Assembly (NCBI RefSeq): GCF_958295425.1
Contig: NC_081144.1
Coordinates: forward strand, 7,107,186-7,171,185
DNA from: Solea solea
Lineage: Eukaryota; Chordata; Actinopteri; Pleuronectiformes; Soleidae
Length of the DNA: 64,000 bases
Reading direction: 5' to 3'
The first letter of the stretch is position 1. Each line of letters starts with the position of its first letter. A program made the translations under genes and the position numbers. Under the pieces are notes generated by a model. The model was not told the DNA's origin and did not search any database. It was given only the letters and a program-made list of their open reading frames with translations. Shown here in pieces: positions 46,768 to 56,979 of this stretch.

Positions 46768-48056
46768 GGTTCCTGAGGAAGGTCAGAGACTGAGACACTG
46801 CAGCAGTGATGGTGGAGTGGGAGAGGCTGATGAAAATGACTCAGTGAGAGAGAGGGGGGGGAGAGAGAGAGAGGAAGAGAGGGAGAGGGAGAGACTTCCT
46901 GTCTATCTAGATGATGCACACAATCAATTCAGACTCTGTTCACCGAGGCCTGATGCAGGGAAACTCTGTGCACACTTCACAGATCACATTGAGCATCAAA
47001 CACGGCGATAAAAGTGTTTGTATCGACGTCATTTGCATGATTTAGCAACGACTGTGAACAGATGATTGTTGCCAACTACACTCTGACTGGCGACGACTCC
47101 GCCAACATCTGCTGCTGCTCGTAAAAACCAAAAGAATTGTGATGAAAGATGCATTTTTCACTGCTAACTGCTGCTGAAACAGACACCGCACGCTTACTTT
47201 CACTGCTGCCAGTTTAAAACTGATGTAATCATCAATGTTTTTCTTAATAATAAATTAGTTGTTCAGAAAAGTGTTCTAAATATGACATCCAAAATGGTTG
47301 AAATGAAAACTAGAAATGAAAAATATTGATATGAAAGATTGCAGTTGTCGCAGTCCTAATACACTAAGCTTATTCTATATGATGAGCAGAATGAACGTGA
47401 CACAACAGCACACAAACGGTTAAACACGAGTGAAAGACACAGGGTTTATTTAGAAAAGAAAAAGAAATAACAATAAAGAGGGAAGCGTAATGACGGTAAC
47501 AAACGCCTCGACAAAACAGTGCATTTTTGTAACAGTGAATATCAAACTTCTAAACAGTGATGTCCAAATTACATTTTTCATGTTTCCAAAGAGGTAACTG
47601 GTTAGTTGCGTACAGTGAACTGAATATTAATAATAATATTTGATATTTCTACTTTCTCTCCTGTCACAGCTTGAACTCCGGCAGTATTTATTTTAGGATT
47701 CACATTATTTCAGTTGTCTTCCAGACATCCAAGGAGATCTTCTCCTCTTCTCTAAGCTCAGACTTCACAGAGTCCTGGTTTTGTTTCAAAGCTCTGACGC
47801 CATTGAGCTTGACGCTGCAGCACGAAGATGTCTCCTCCTCCTCCTGATAACTTTTGCTTAATCTGTATTCAAAATGTCTGGTTTTTTAAAAGTAAATGAT
47901 CCGTTTATGTGACTGTTGCTCTATTAAAGATGTCAACTTCACGAGCTGCAACTTGTGTTGGCTAATAGACGAGACTGATGTTCCACGTGTTTCAGATGAA
48001 AATAGCTTTTTTGTTTGTCCCTGAGGTGTTTCATTGAGGTCTCCAAGCTATCTATC

Positions 48057-48082
48057 CATATATATATCTATATATCTATATA

Positions 48083-48123
<41 letters not shown>

Positions 48124-48230
48124 ATATGTATATATATATACATATGTATATATGTGTATATGTATATATATATATATATGTATATATATATAGATATATA
48201 TATAGATATATATACATATGTATGTATGTT
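48057..48230. repeat. AT-rich microsatellite with TG and AG steps
   Basis: About 170 bases of TATA/TATG/TAGA steps. It yields two false Tyr-Ile reading frames. Confidence 0.95.
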
Positions 48231-48257
48231 AATGCATAGAATATCTGCAGTTCTTCC

Positions 48258-48759
48258 TTAACCCATTAACACCTAAGCCTCATCTTTTTTGGCTTATTTT
48301 AACCATAAAAAGGCCAGCAAATGTGAGTAACTTTTCCAGAATAACTTTCAACATCTGGCAGTTGTTTACAATTTACTGTATGCTAAAATAGTTTATTAAC
48401 AGTTTAAACGTTTTATTTAGAAAAAACTCTGTAGTTGTACATGAACACCAGATTTAGCGTGTTAAATTTGAACAGTATAAACATATTTAAAATAAAACTC
48501 CTTGAGTTTTTGTTTCAATGTCCAAAAACACACCAAAAAATGGAAACTATGTACAGGGTTTTTTCCAACTCTCTCCTCTCTGGTGACAAAAACACCGATT
48601 TGCCGGCTTCCTGCAACAGCGCGAGTGAAATGACCGTAATAACCACACGTTGGCTTTGACTTGCAACTTCTCAGCTTTCAGAAACCGTCTGAATTTTGAA
48701 TTCAATAGCACAAACCGTCGTGGAGGTAATGCAAGATGCGCTCGGTGTTAAAGGGTTAA
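48258..48759. mobile_element. piggyBac-like miniature transposon with TTAA ends
   Basis: Left TTAACCCATTAACACC and right GGTGTTAAAGGGTTAA are near-mirror ends, each carrying TTAA, the duplicated target of piggyBac elements. About 500 bp with no transposase. The interior contains 'caccgatttgccggcttcct' and similar unique sequence. Confidence 0.6.
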
Positions 48760-49569
48760 AGACCAACAATCACATTAAATGATCTGAACTAACGGATTTA
48801 AAAAGTTACTTCAATGATTTTTAAAATCTGTCTGGCCGGAAGTGCAATCACTTTAATAAATCGATCTCAAGAAAACCTTCAATATTGAGAAATGAACCAC
48901 AGATAGTTTAGTACAAAACTCTATGAGCTACAGTTTGTGTATACATTCAAAAACTTTGAGTTTTGACTGTTAACGTTATTGTGAAGGACACAATAATGTT
49001 AATTCCCTCTTTCTATTTTAAAAAAAGATTTCAAGCTGCCACAAAACACTGTTCATGTCACCGAGACGGGCATTTTCTTATGGCTTGTGGTTTTCCAGTT
49101 TATCACAGAACTATTGTATTGCAAAAAAAGAAAAGAGAAAAGTGCTGAAGTTGTGAAGAGTGTAAAAAATGCTTTGTAGGAAGACAGTCATTCATTTATG
49201 AATTAAGGCTTTTGACATCGTTACTGGCAGGTGAATCCGTAATGACTCATTTTCAAACCTAAAATCCATGAGACACACTTTTATATCAGTGTAGTGAAAA
49301 TGCAATTTTCTGATCACGTCTGCCTTTCAAAAAGCAGCCACACAGTGAATACTGTACCTACACAGCAACAACCTGCAACACCCGTCTATAGAGTATTTGT
49401 GTTATTGTCAGCAAAGTCTTTAGAAAGAGAAAGTTCCCGTCCCCCTGGGTTGGATTTTTGTCCTGGGGAAGAGAAAACCTCTGTAAAACAAAAAAACAGA
49501 AAATGTAAAATGGATATAAAAATGTATGATAAGATTCATAGTAATCGTTTCCATTAAACTCTCTATTTA

Positions 49570-50256
49570 TCACTTACATTGATTGTCTGGTGAAGCATCG
49601 TTTTCTAACGGCTCCTCTGCCTCATCAGCTACCACAGCCTGCTCTTCTGCTTCCTCCTCCTCCTCAACAAGCTTCTCCTCCTCCAGTACTTCCTCTACTT
49701 CAGATGCCATCTCCTCCTCCTGCTCCTCGTCCTCTACTTCAGGGTTTTCCTCCTCATTTGTTTCCTCTCTTTCTGCTGCTGCTTCCTTCTCCTCTGGTAC
49801 TTCCTCTACTTCAGACGCCATCTCCTCCTCCTCTTCTACTTGAGGGTTTTCCTCCTCATCCGTTTCTGCTGCCACTTCTTCCTCCTCCTCCTCCTCCGGT
49901 TTCTGGTCGTCAGGTGACTCCTCCTGAACTTTCTCTCCTTCAGATTCCTCCTCGGCGTCTAACTTCATGTCTAATGGCAACTCCTCCTCCTCCTCCTCTT
50001 CCTCCTTTGCCACCTCCATCTCCTGTGCAGGAGCAGCAGATTCCTCCAGCTCAACTGGCTCGTCATCTTCTTCTGCCGCCTCGTCGTCCGTCTCTGCCCC
50101 CTTTTCTACATCCACTGTTTCTTCTTTTCTTTCTTCTTCTTCTTCTTCTTCTTCTTCTCCTCCACTTGCTGCAGCTGCCTCCTCGTGAGCTGTGGGAGCT
50201 GTTTCCTCAACAGTCTGTTCCACAGTCTCAGCAGGAGTTTGCACTTCACGCGCCAG
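49570..50256 (-). CDS. Acidic C-terminal exon of the membrane protein gene
   Basis: A single 687-base exon encodes LAREVQTPAETVEQ followed by a Glu-rich tail and stop. Several GAG/GAA runs are imperfect microsatellites within coding DNA (for example 50,127-50,159), so length variation between individuals is likely. The antisense strand also stays open for 226 codons as Pro/Leu-rich sequence; this is a by-product of the GAG/CTC bias, not a gene. Confidence 0.8.
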   Translation of the reverse strand: MAREVQTPAETVEQTVEETAPTAHEEAAAASGGEEEEEEEEERKEETVDVEKGAETDDEAAEEDDEPVELEESAAPAQEMEVAKEEEEEEEELPLDMKLDAEEESEGEKVQEESPDDQKPEEEEEEEVAAETDEEENPQVEEEEEMASEVEEVPEEKEAAAEREETNEEENPEVEDEEQEEEMASEVEEVLEEEKLVEEEEEAEEQAVVADEAEEPLENDASPDNQCK

Positions 50257-53200
50257 CTAAGCCAAGATAAATCATAAAAATACATGTCATCATCATTGTA
50301 ATAGACCAGGGTTTACTGATCTGCTGTCTGACTGTGGGGTTGTTTTAATAAATGAGGTGAGAAACACATTTGGCACACAGAGAAGTGATCTATACTAGTG
50401 TTGCCAGGTAATTAGTTTGACTTTAATGAGATGGAAATATCTTTTTGGATCCCTGTTGGCACTCAGTGAACAGAAATAGTACAGAGACCACGAGACCTGA
50501 CAGTATGTGTGTTAAGGTACGTCAGACCAAGTATGTGCCAGACTGTACGCTATGGAACACGCACTTTTAAACACATTTCAAAACATTTTATGTCATAAAA
50601 CACCTCTGGATTGTTTGGACATTGTACACAACAGTGTGGGTTTGGTGTTGATTTTTAGAAGGTCGGGAAGAACTGATACGCCTCTACTAACCAATGCAGT
50701 TTCAGTCTATACATTTTTCTAGCCCGATGAGACGAGCAAGAATATGGCCAAACATAAAAGGATAATCCCAACGTGAAATTGTTGCGTGACAGCTGATTGA
50801 ACTGCTAATGATGTTAAAGCTGACTGGCTCTGTGTTTGTTACCTGGGTTATTTGGTTCTGGACATTCTCCAGCTGACTCCTGAGATCAGAGTGCAGATTC
50901 TCGGCCGCCGAGCTCTGGTCCTGCAGACTCTCGTACACCGAGCTGAGCTGCCTCTTCACACTGGCCTGCTGCAGCCGCTGGGACTCCAGTTCTTTCTCAA
51001 GCAACTCACTGAAAAACAGAACAGAAACGTTATTATTATTATTATTATTGACTGCATGGACAGAAATTCCTGTATACAGCACTCCTAATATTGTGAAACA
51101 CCTTGTCCAGCTTCATCAGACATGCAAGCTATGTTAATATTTCTTATTATATAAACTTATATAAATTCAGACAAGCATTACAGTGACACAGGGAGAGTTT
51201 GCTTCTTTGTCCTACCTTTTACACATAATGTTTTAAAATTCTTTTCCCAGACGTTTATTCCATGTTATTTAGTTTTTCCCCTCCATGATTTCAAAAACCA
51301 GTCTATAGCACTTTTTCTTACTATATTTTTATTTATCTATTTATTCACGTCATCCTTTGTGTCTTCTTATATTTGTAAATGTAGTATTGTCAAGCACTTT
51401 GAACTGCATGGAAAGTGGGATATAAATAAAAGTATTAGTATAGTATTTGGTAGCGCAGTGATAGAGAACTTGAAGGTTGTGGGTTCCATTCCCGGCTCCG
51501 CTAGTCTACATGCATGCCGATGGTATGCATGTGGTAGCGTGTGAATGGGAAAAACTGCAGTGTGAAGCAGCTCTGAGTGATTGGTGCTCAAGTGCTAAAT
51601 AAATACAGATCATTTACAATAATTCTGTGGTGTTTACTTCAGCTTCATAAAGTGGAGGCTTTAAAAATAAAAAAATCTCAGATCTTTTTTATTCTGGCCT
51701 GGAGTAACGCAAAGGCAGTCAACAGGGATTTGACTAAGTCAACATGATTTTATAGGTCAGAGGAGTTGAGCTGTGCGTTCCCCCCCACAACCTACCTGAC
51801 AGTCGCCACAGTGCCGGCCTTCAGCTGAGCCTGTTGCGTGTCCAGTTGCTCCTTCAGTCTGAGCATCTCCGCGGCCTGCTCAACAAGGCTGACGCTCAGC
51901 GTCGCGACCTGCCTCTCCCTCTCCTCCAGCCTCGATTCGGCTTTTTCCAGACTCCGCGACAGCACCTCCACCTCCTGAGATAGCTCCGCACTCAGAGTGG
52001 CCAGCTCTCCCATCTGAACCTCGACTTCCTTGAAGTCGTCGCTCTTTCCCTTCAGCGTGTCCTGCAGCTCGCCCAGCTGCTCCAGGGACACGGTGGCTTG
52101 CTGCATCTCCGCCAGGCGGGTTTTCATCTCGGTGTGAAGCGACAGCACTTGAGCGGGGAGGTCAGACGTCTTGAGCTGCTCAGCCGTGGCCAAGGCGATG
52201 CCCACTTGTTTCTGGGCCAGTGCGTATGACTCCTCCAGTGCATTCAGGCGGTTCTCCAGATTCTCTGACAGGTGCTGCTGCAACAATAGCACAGCAATGT
52301 TAAGTCAAATGGAGTCAAAACAATGAATTTTAAATAGTGGTTATTCAAAATTTGTAACCAAGAGTGACCAGGCCTTGCAGTCTTTTTAATCTTCTCCTCT
52401 TTCATAAATGTGCTTGTATTTATTTTAACAAACTAAATCTTCTGCTAACAGTGGCATTCTTATAATCTCTTTTCTTAGTCCAATAATTTATATTGTTTTA
52501 TTCTTTTGTTTTCTACAATGGCTCATTTGATTGATAGTTTGTTTTAATTGGTAGAATGATTTTTTTTAATCTTGTAAAGCATTTTTTGACTCCGTTTGAA
52601 TAAGCGCTGTATAATTAAATCCACTATTATTATAATAATTATCATAATCATTATAAAATATCTGAGGTGCCACCCATGGTTTTATGTTGCCTTAAGAAAA
52701 AACCCTGTCAATTAATCCTTAAGACTAAAAATTAAATTTGTTATTTAGTAGTGATGTTTGTGTTTTAATTTTAATTTTAGTGCTGTGTTCTTTGCAAACT
52801 GAACTTTAATTTACCAGTTACATTAAATGAATCAAAAGAGAGAGATCTGTAGAGTCACATGTGTTCTACTGCCAAATGACCATGTAACTAGACTAGACAC
52901 TTAACAACCAATCAGGCTCAGTCTTAGAACATGCATTGACTGTAGTGGGAATCACAGTTTACCTCAAGATCAATACGCAATACCTGGTCCACGATACCAG
53001 TAATATTGCGATACAACGATTCTGTGATAATCAATATTTTGAACGACAAACATATAGCGATACATCACGATACCTGGGTTCTCGCCAGGGCAGTTGAGCA
53101 TAGGGGCACTTATGCTGTGATTTTGGCCCCTACGCTGTTTTTTGAATCAGCGTTGGGGGGGGGGGCTTTTCTGTTGTTTTTTTCCTTTTTTTAAATGGTA

Positions 53201-55165
53201 CCGTCATAATAATGGCTTTACTTAAAATGTGGCCCTCAGAATGCAGGAGATAGTGTTTCAGAGGGTTATAAATTTCAAAATCCTGGGGGGGATGCCCCGG
53301 GACCCCCTACAATACTCACGCCTGCATGAGGAGGGACGACAATATATCACCAAATCGATATTTTGACCCATTGATGCTAATCAGGACCTGAATTCAGGTG
53401 AGCATAATTTGCATATTCACAAAAAGAAAAAGAAAAAAATCAATAACCTGCTCATACTAGAAATATTTCCCCCAACAAGACTGAGCTGGCAGAGCTGCTG
53501 TCATGGCAGAGTTTTGCTGTCTTGCCTGAAACAAAGGTGGGGTTGTACATGGAATGGAAAGTAGACAGGAGAGTTTGGTGTGGCTTGAGGGTAGGAAAAA
53601 ATCAAAAAAAAAATATATATATATGTATATATACATATATACATATATGTATATATATAGATCTTGCTCACCCAAGTTGAAAATCAACTTCCAAACATAG
53701 CCACAGGCTAAATCTTTCGAGATACCTGCATTGTATTTATGCCATGTCAGAAATACAGATGAAAACAATAATGACAGCCTCTTCTCATAAAGTCCTCCAG
53801 CATGTAAACAACCTCTGACATGGTGTTCAGTGTCAAAACCACCGACTAAATTTAGCCTTGACACACAACTGTCTTCTTCTTTAGTATTATTATAAGTATT
53901 ATTACTATGGCAGTCCCATACGCACTTTATTCCCTTTGATCATTATACGATGTTTAGGTAGGTGATAAAGTCTGAAGCATGGCTATTATAGGTCATGCAT
54001 AGTCCTTGTTTGCAAACGTCAGCAGCTGTGCGTGGAAGGGATGTTAGAAATAGCAGCGTTTTGTACTCACTCCAATGGAGCATTTGGCCTTTAGTAATCT
54101 GATAGAGGCTGCACTTCTTAACTTTCAATGCTTCAAATTGGAGACGTGCACTGTTGGCATGTGGTGATGCCTCTGCTCTTTATGTTGTCAGGAGTAGAGA
54201 GTAGACCGATCGATTATTACTTATTTATCTAAATTTATAATGTATTCTTTTCAGAAAGCAATAAAACATTGCATCTTCTTAGAATTGTATTGTTTATAAG
54301 TGTTTAGTTTTATGTTTTATTGATGATCTGTTCCATGCATTTAACAAATGTTTTTCACTAAATGTTTAGTTAAAAAAGTTTGCTTTTGTACCATTTCTTA
54401 TGGACAGTCTTGTATAAAGTACCTTAAAGGGAATACTTGAGTATACCGTCTTATCTTACCAGAAAATGACTTCAGTAGAAGTTGAAGTCACTTTTTTGTA
54501 AGTAAAAGTGTTAAAAGTATATGACAGGATTGAGCCACGGTAGCTCAGTGGTAGGGTGAGGTGTCTTTCAACTGGAAGGTTGTGTAACAAAGTTGTACAG
54601 TTTGTTGTACAGTAACAAAGTATTTGTACTTTACATGTCACATTTGATGAAATTGTTATTTTATCAAATGGTGAAAAAAAGGAAGATAGAAAAGCCCCAT
54701 ATAATCTGACCTCTATGTATGAGTGTTTGTGTGAAATACAGAGGCATTTAAGTCAGATTTGTGTTCATCCACTCGTGCCAGGACGCACACAATCAGAGGA
54801 GGCGTGTTGCGTTCACGCACGTCTGCAAACCTCTGGTGACAAATCATGTTGTCACAACTTAAGCAAGGGCCTCTTCTTCTTCTTACCTTTCCACTGGACT
54901 GTCGCATGTCTTCGTGGGATGACTGCAGCTTCACTATCTTCATCTGCATGCCCGCGACACTGTCTGTTAAGTAGGTTAAGGTTTGGTGCTGCTGGAAACA
55001 GAGCCATGCGCCAATGGCACCGCCGAACACAATCACCAGGAGTAAAACCAGCAGAGGAGTGTAGTTATTCCCTCCAGCGCGAACTTCCGACTCAATAACT
55101 TCGTTTTTGAAAAAGTTATCCTCATGTTTCTGGTTGCCTTTCCCTTTCCGATGCTTGGCAGTCAT
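49570..55165 (-). CDS. Type II-like single-pass membrane protein with coiled coil and acidic tail
   Basis: Exons: 54887-55165, 51796-52277, 50843-51008, 49570-50256; phases agree and give about 537 residues. I do not recognise the gene. Seen: a basic N-terminus (MTAKHRKGKGNQKHEDN) without a signal peptide; one hydrophobic span at about 37-57 (YTPLLVLLLVIVFGGAIGAW); roughly 250 residues of heptad-rich, Leu/Glu/Gln sequence predicting a coiled coil; then a 230-residue tail very rich in Glu with two related blocks around EEMASEVEEV. The positive-inside rule places the N-terminus in the cytosol and the tail in the lumen or outside. This layout resembles triadin, junctin and related reticulum proteins, whose acidic lumenal regions can bind calcium; that link is inference. 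The 52,277 acceptor could be 52,274 instead (tandem CAG). The stop follows CK; a donor-like AAT|GTAAGT lies just before it. Confidence 0.8.
51440..51630 (+). repeat. tRNA-derived SINE-like element
   Basis: 'gtagcgcagtgatagaga' resembles a tRNA A box and 'gtgggttccattcccggc' a B box. The 3' part ('gtgtgaagcagctctgagtg', 'gctaaataaatacagatcat') is the usual end of a common fish SINE. It sits in the intron between exons 51,796 and 51,008 of the membrane protein gene. Confidence 0.65.
52960..53375. mobile_element. Composite repeat with 'cgata'-rich ends
   Basis: Outer parts are rich in 'gcgatac', 'cacgatacc' and 'atcgatatttt', typical of a fish miniature element. Between about 53,076 and 53,325 lies a block ('ggggatgccccgggaccccc', 'actcacgcctgca') of different character that may be a second insertion. 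Ends were not resolved. Confidence 0.35.
54535..54600 (+). repeat. tRNA-like SINE head fragment
   Basis: 'cacggtagctcagtggtagg' carries a near-consensus tRNA A box. The B box is degenerate and no cloverleaf can be drawn, so this is a SINE remnant, not a tRNA gene. Flanking 'aagtaaaagtgttaaaagta' and 'caaagtatttgtactttac' resemble halves of the hAT element family at 58,802, suggesting that the SINE landed in an old copy. Confidence 0.4.
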
Positions 55166-55460
55166 TTTGTCCCACTAAAGGACACCGTGTTCTCACCCGG
55201 GAGAGAGGTGCTATTTCAGGAGAGCGGTGCTGCCGTGCGCGGGTATAGACTTCAGGTGGCTTCAGTTAAAAGTGTCTCAAAGTAGTAGAAAAGCGGCGTG
55301 TTTTTAAATCACAGCACAATTAAGTTGCAATGTCTTGATGTGGATGGACCAGCAGCAGCAGCAGCACGGGCAGAGCAGAGAGGGAGGCGTGGTCCGTGAG
55401 AGCGTGTTTAGTGCGTTCAGGAGGAGGAGGGAGCTGGGGGGCCGGGGGCCGGGCGGACAC
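55166..55460 (-). promoter_or_regulatory. Probable 5' UTR and promoter region of the membrane protein gene
   Basis: More GC-rich than the surroundings, with G/C boxes at about 55,437-55,455 (gggggccgggggccgggcgg). A TTTAAA sequence lies about 140 bases upstream of the ATG. No TATA box is in an ideal place. Confidence 0.4.
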
Positions 55461-56979
55461 CAGGAGTGGCTGAGTCTCAGTCACAATGTGCGCCGCTGTC
55501 ATCTAATGGGAACACTACACGTCCACCAGCGCTGGCTCCAAGAGTGTGAGCTATTCTTACTGCTGCTGCTGCTGCTGTCAGTGTCAGTGTTACTGCTGCT
55601 GCAACACAACAGTCGTAGGTCACTCTAATGACGTGACATGACCGAGCTTTATGAAATCAACATGGCTGTGGATTACATTTAAAAAACAAATATGAATTAC
55701 CGTTAACGTTTCTTCACATTTAATGTAAAGGTGCAGTGTTTTTGTCAATGTTGCTGATATATGCACTGACTTTTGAAAGGGCAAATTCCAGTTAAAGGTC
55801 ATAAGGCCTCTGACATGTCAGCAACTGATCTGTCTTTCTTTCTTTCTTTTACAGTTATTATCTGGTGTTGCTGTTTTATTCATTTTGTGTATTACATGTT
55901 GTAAGCTTTGGCTGGTGGTGATTATATACAGTACGTGTGTGTATATACACATATAATATACATACATACACATAATACACATATACACATACTGTATATA
56001 CACATATACATACAAACACATACACATACATGTATACACACATCTTTATACACATGCATATATACACATATACACACATTTCTATACATATATACACATG
56101 TATACACATGCACACAGGTGAAAAAATGTCTAAAGGGTTACGAGACTGTGGAAAATTTGGGAACCACTGGTATAGAGCTTAACATTTTCCTCCTACTTAA
56201 TGCAATGGACCTGTGTTCATTGTAAATGTGGCTGGTAGCCTACACAGTGGCATGCACTGACTTTGGAAAGGGCACATTTCTATTAAAGGTCACCCTAACC
56301 TTTTTGAAATGTCCATACCTAATTAACCATCTTCTGTCTCTTTTTTTTTACACTTATTATCTGGTGCAGTTGTCCCTTGCTCTTTTCTCTTTTTCCCCCC
56401 TTTTTTTTTTGGTATTTATGTGTATTCCATCATACACTGTTGTACACTATTCATTTGGGACTTAAATTAAATGCAGCCAGCATTAATGATACAGTATTAA
56501 TAACGTGAGGTTTTCATATTGTACCAGCTAGGTAAACATTATGCAGCATTTATTTATTTGTTTAACCTTTTATTTCTGCATTTCATGTTTAAGATGTACA
56601 AAACCCTTAGATTTCTGCATATCTTTAAATAGTTTTGAAAGTATAGTTTATTGATGTTTCTCACAATCTTTGCTTCAACATCAGAGAACCCTTTTCATCA
56701 TTTGTCCACGATACCATGACCAGTCAACTCTCTGCAGCTCATTCTGATTTTATTTACCAAACACACAGTTAATAATTTTCAAGAGATGCACAAATGCAAT
56801 GATTTTTTGTATTGTTTTTGTTTTAAGGTGTCATTTCTGCAACAGTCTCGTATCTTTTGATGTTCTTCAGTAAATCCAAGCAGGAAAACCACTACAACTC
56901 AAATATTCTGATCGATAAATCTTCAATTCCAATACTTTTATTTTTCAAATACTTTTCACATCATGGTATTTGTAGTTTT
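55461..56979. other. Spacer between the membrane protein promoter and the igfn1 end
   Basis: Holds a TGC-rich tract (55,560-55,605), an imperfect direct duplication (about 55,765-55,885 and 56,250-56,375) and a long CA/TA-rich tract (55,925-56,115). Nothing coding recognised. Confidence 0.55.
55925..56115. repeat. Compound CA/TA repeat
   Basis: About 190 bases of alternating purine-pyrimidine (tacaca/tatata), potentially Z-DNA forming. It yields several false ORFs on both strands. Confidence 0.85.

Larger units (their letters stand above)
46768..49569. other. Spacer between ppp1r12b exons and the acidic membrane protein gene
   Basis: Contains GA-rich sequence near 46,850-46,890, an AT microsatellite (48,057-48,230) and a piggyBac-like miniature element (48,258-48,759). 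No ankyrin-repeat exon, as the long MYPT form would need, is visible here on the minus strand. Confidence 0.55.
52278..54886 (-). other. First intron of the membrane protein gene
   Basis: 2.6 kb, AT-rich. It contains a composite repeat (52,960-53,375), an AT tract near 53,610-53,660 and a tRNA-like SINE fragment at 54,535-54,600. The 135-codon open frame at 53,457-53,864 runs through the AT tract and looks spurious. Confidence 0.6.

Noticed and set aside
49590..50270. 226-codon Pro/Leu-rich frame on the plus strand
   Set aside because: Antisense shadow of the Glu-rich exon; GAG codons read backwards as CTC keep the frame open.
53457..53864. 135-codon open frame in the membrane protein gene intron
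   Set aside because: Crosses an AT microsatellite and shows no conserved motif or matching splice sites.
54535..54600. Possible tRNA gene
   Set aside because: Has an A-box-like head but no usable B box or cloverleaf; better explained as a SINE remnant.
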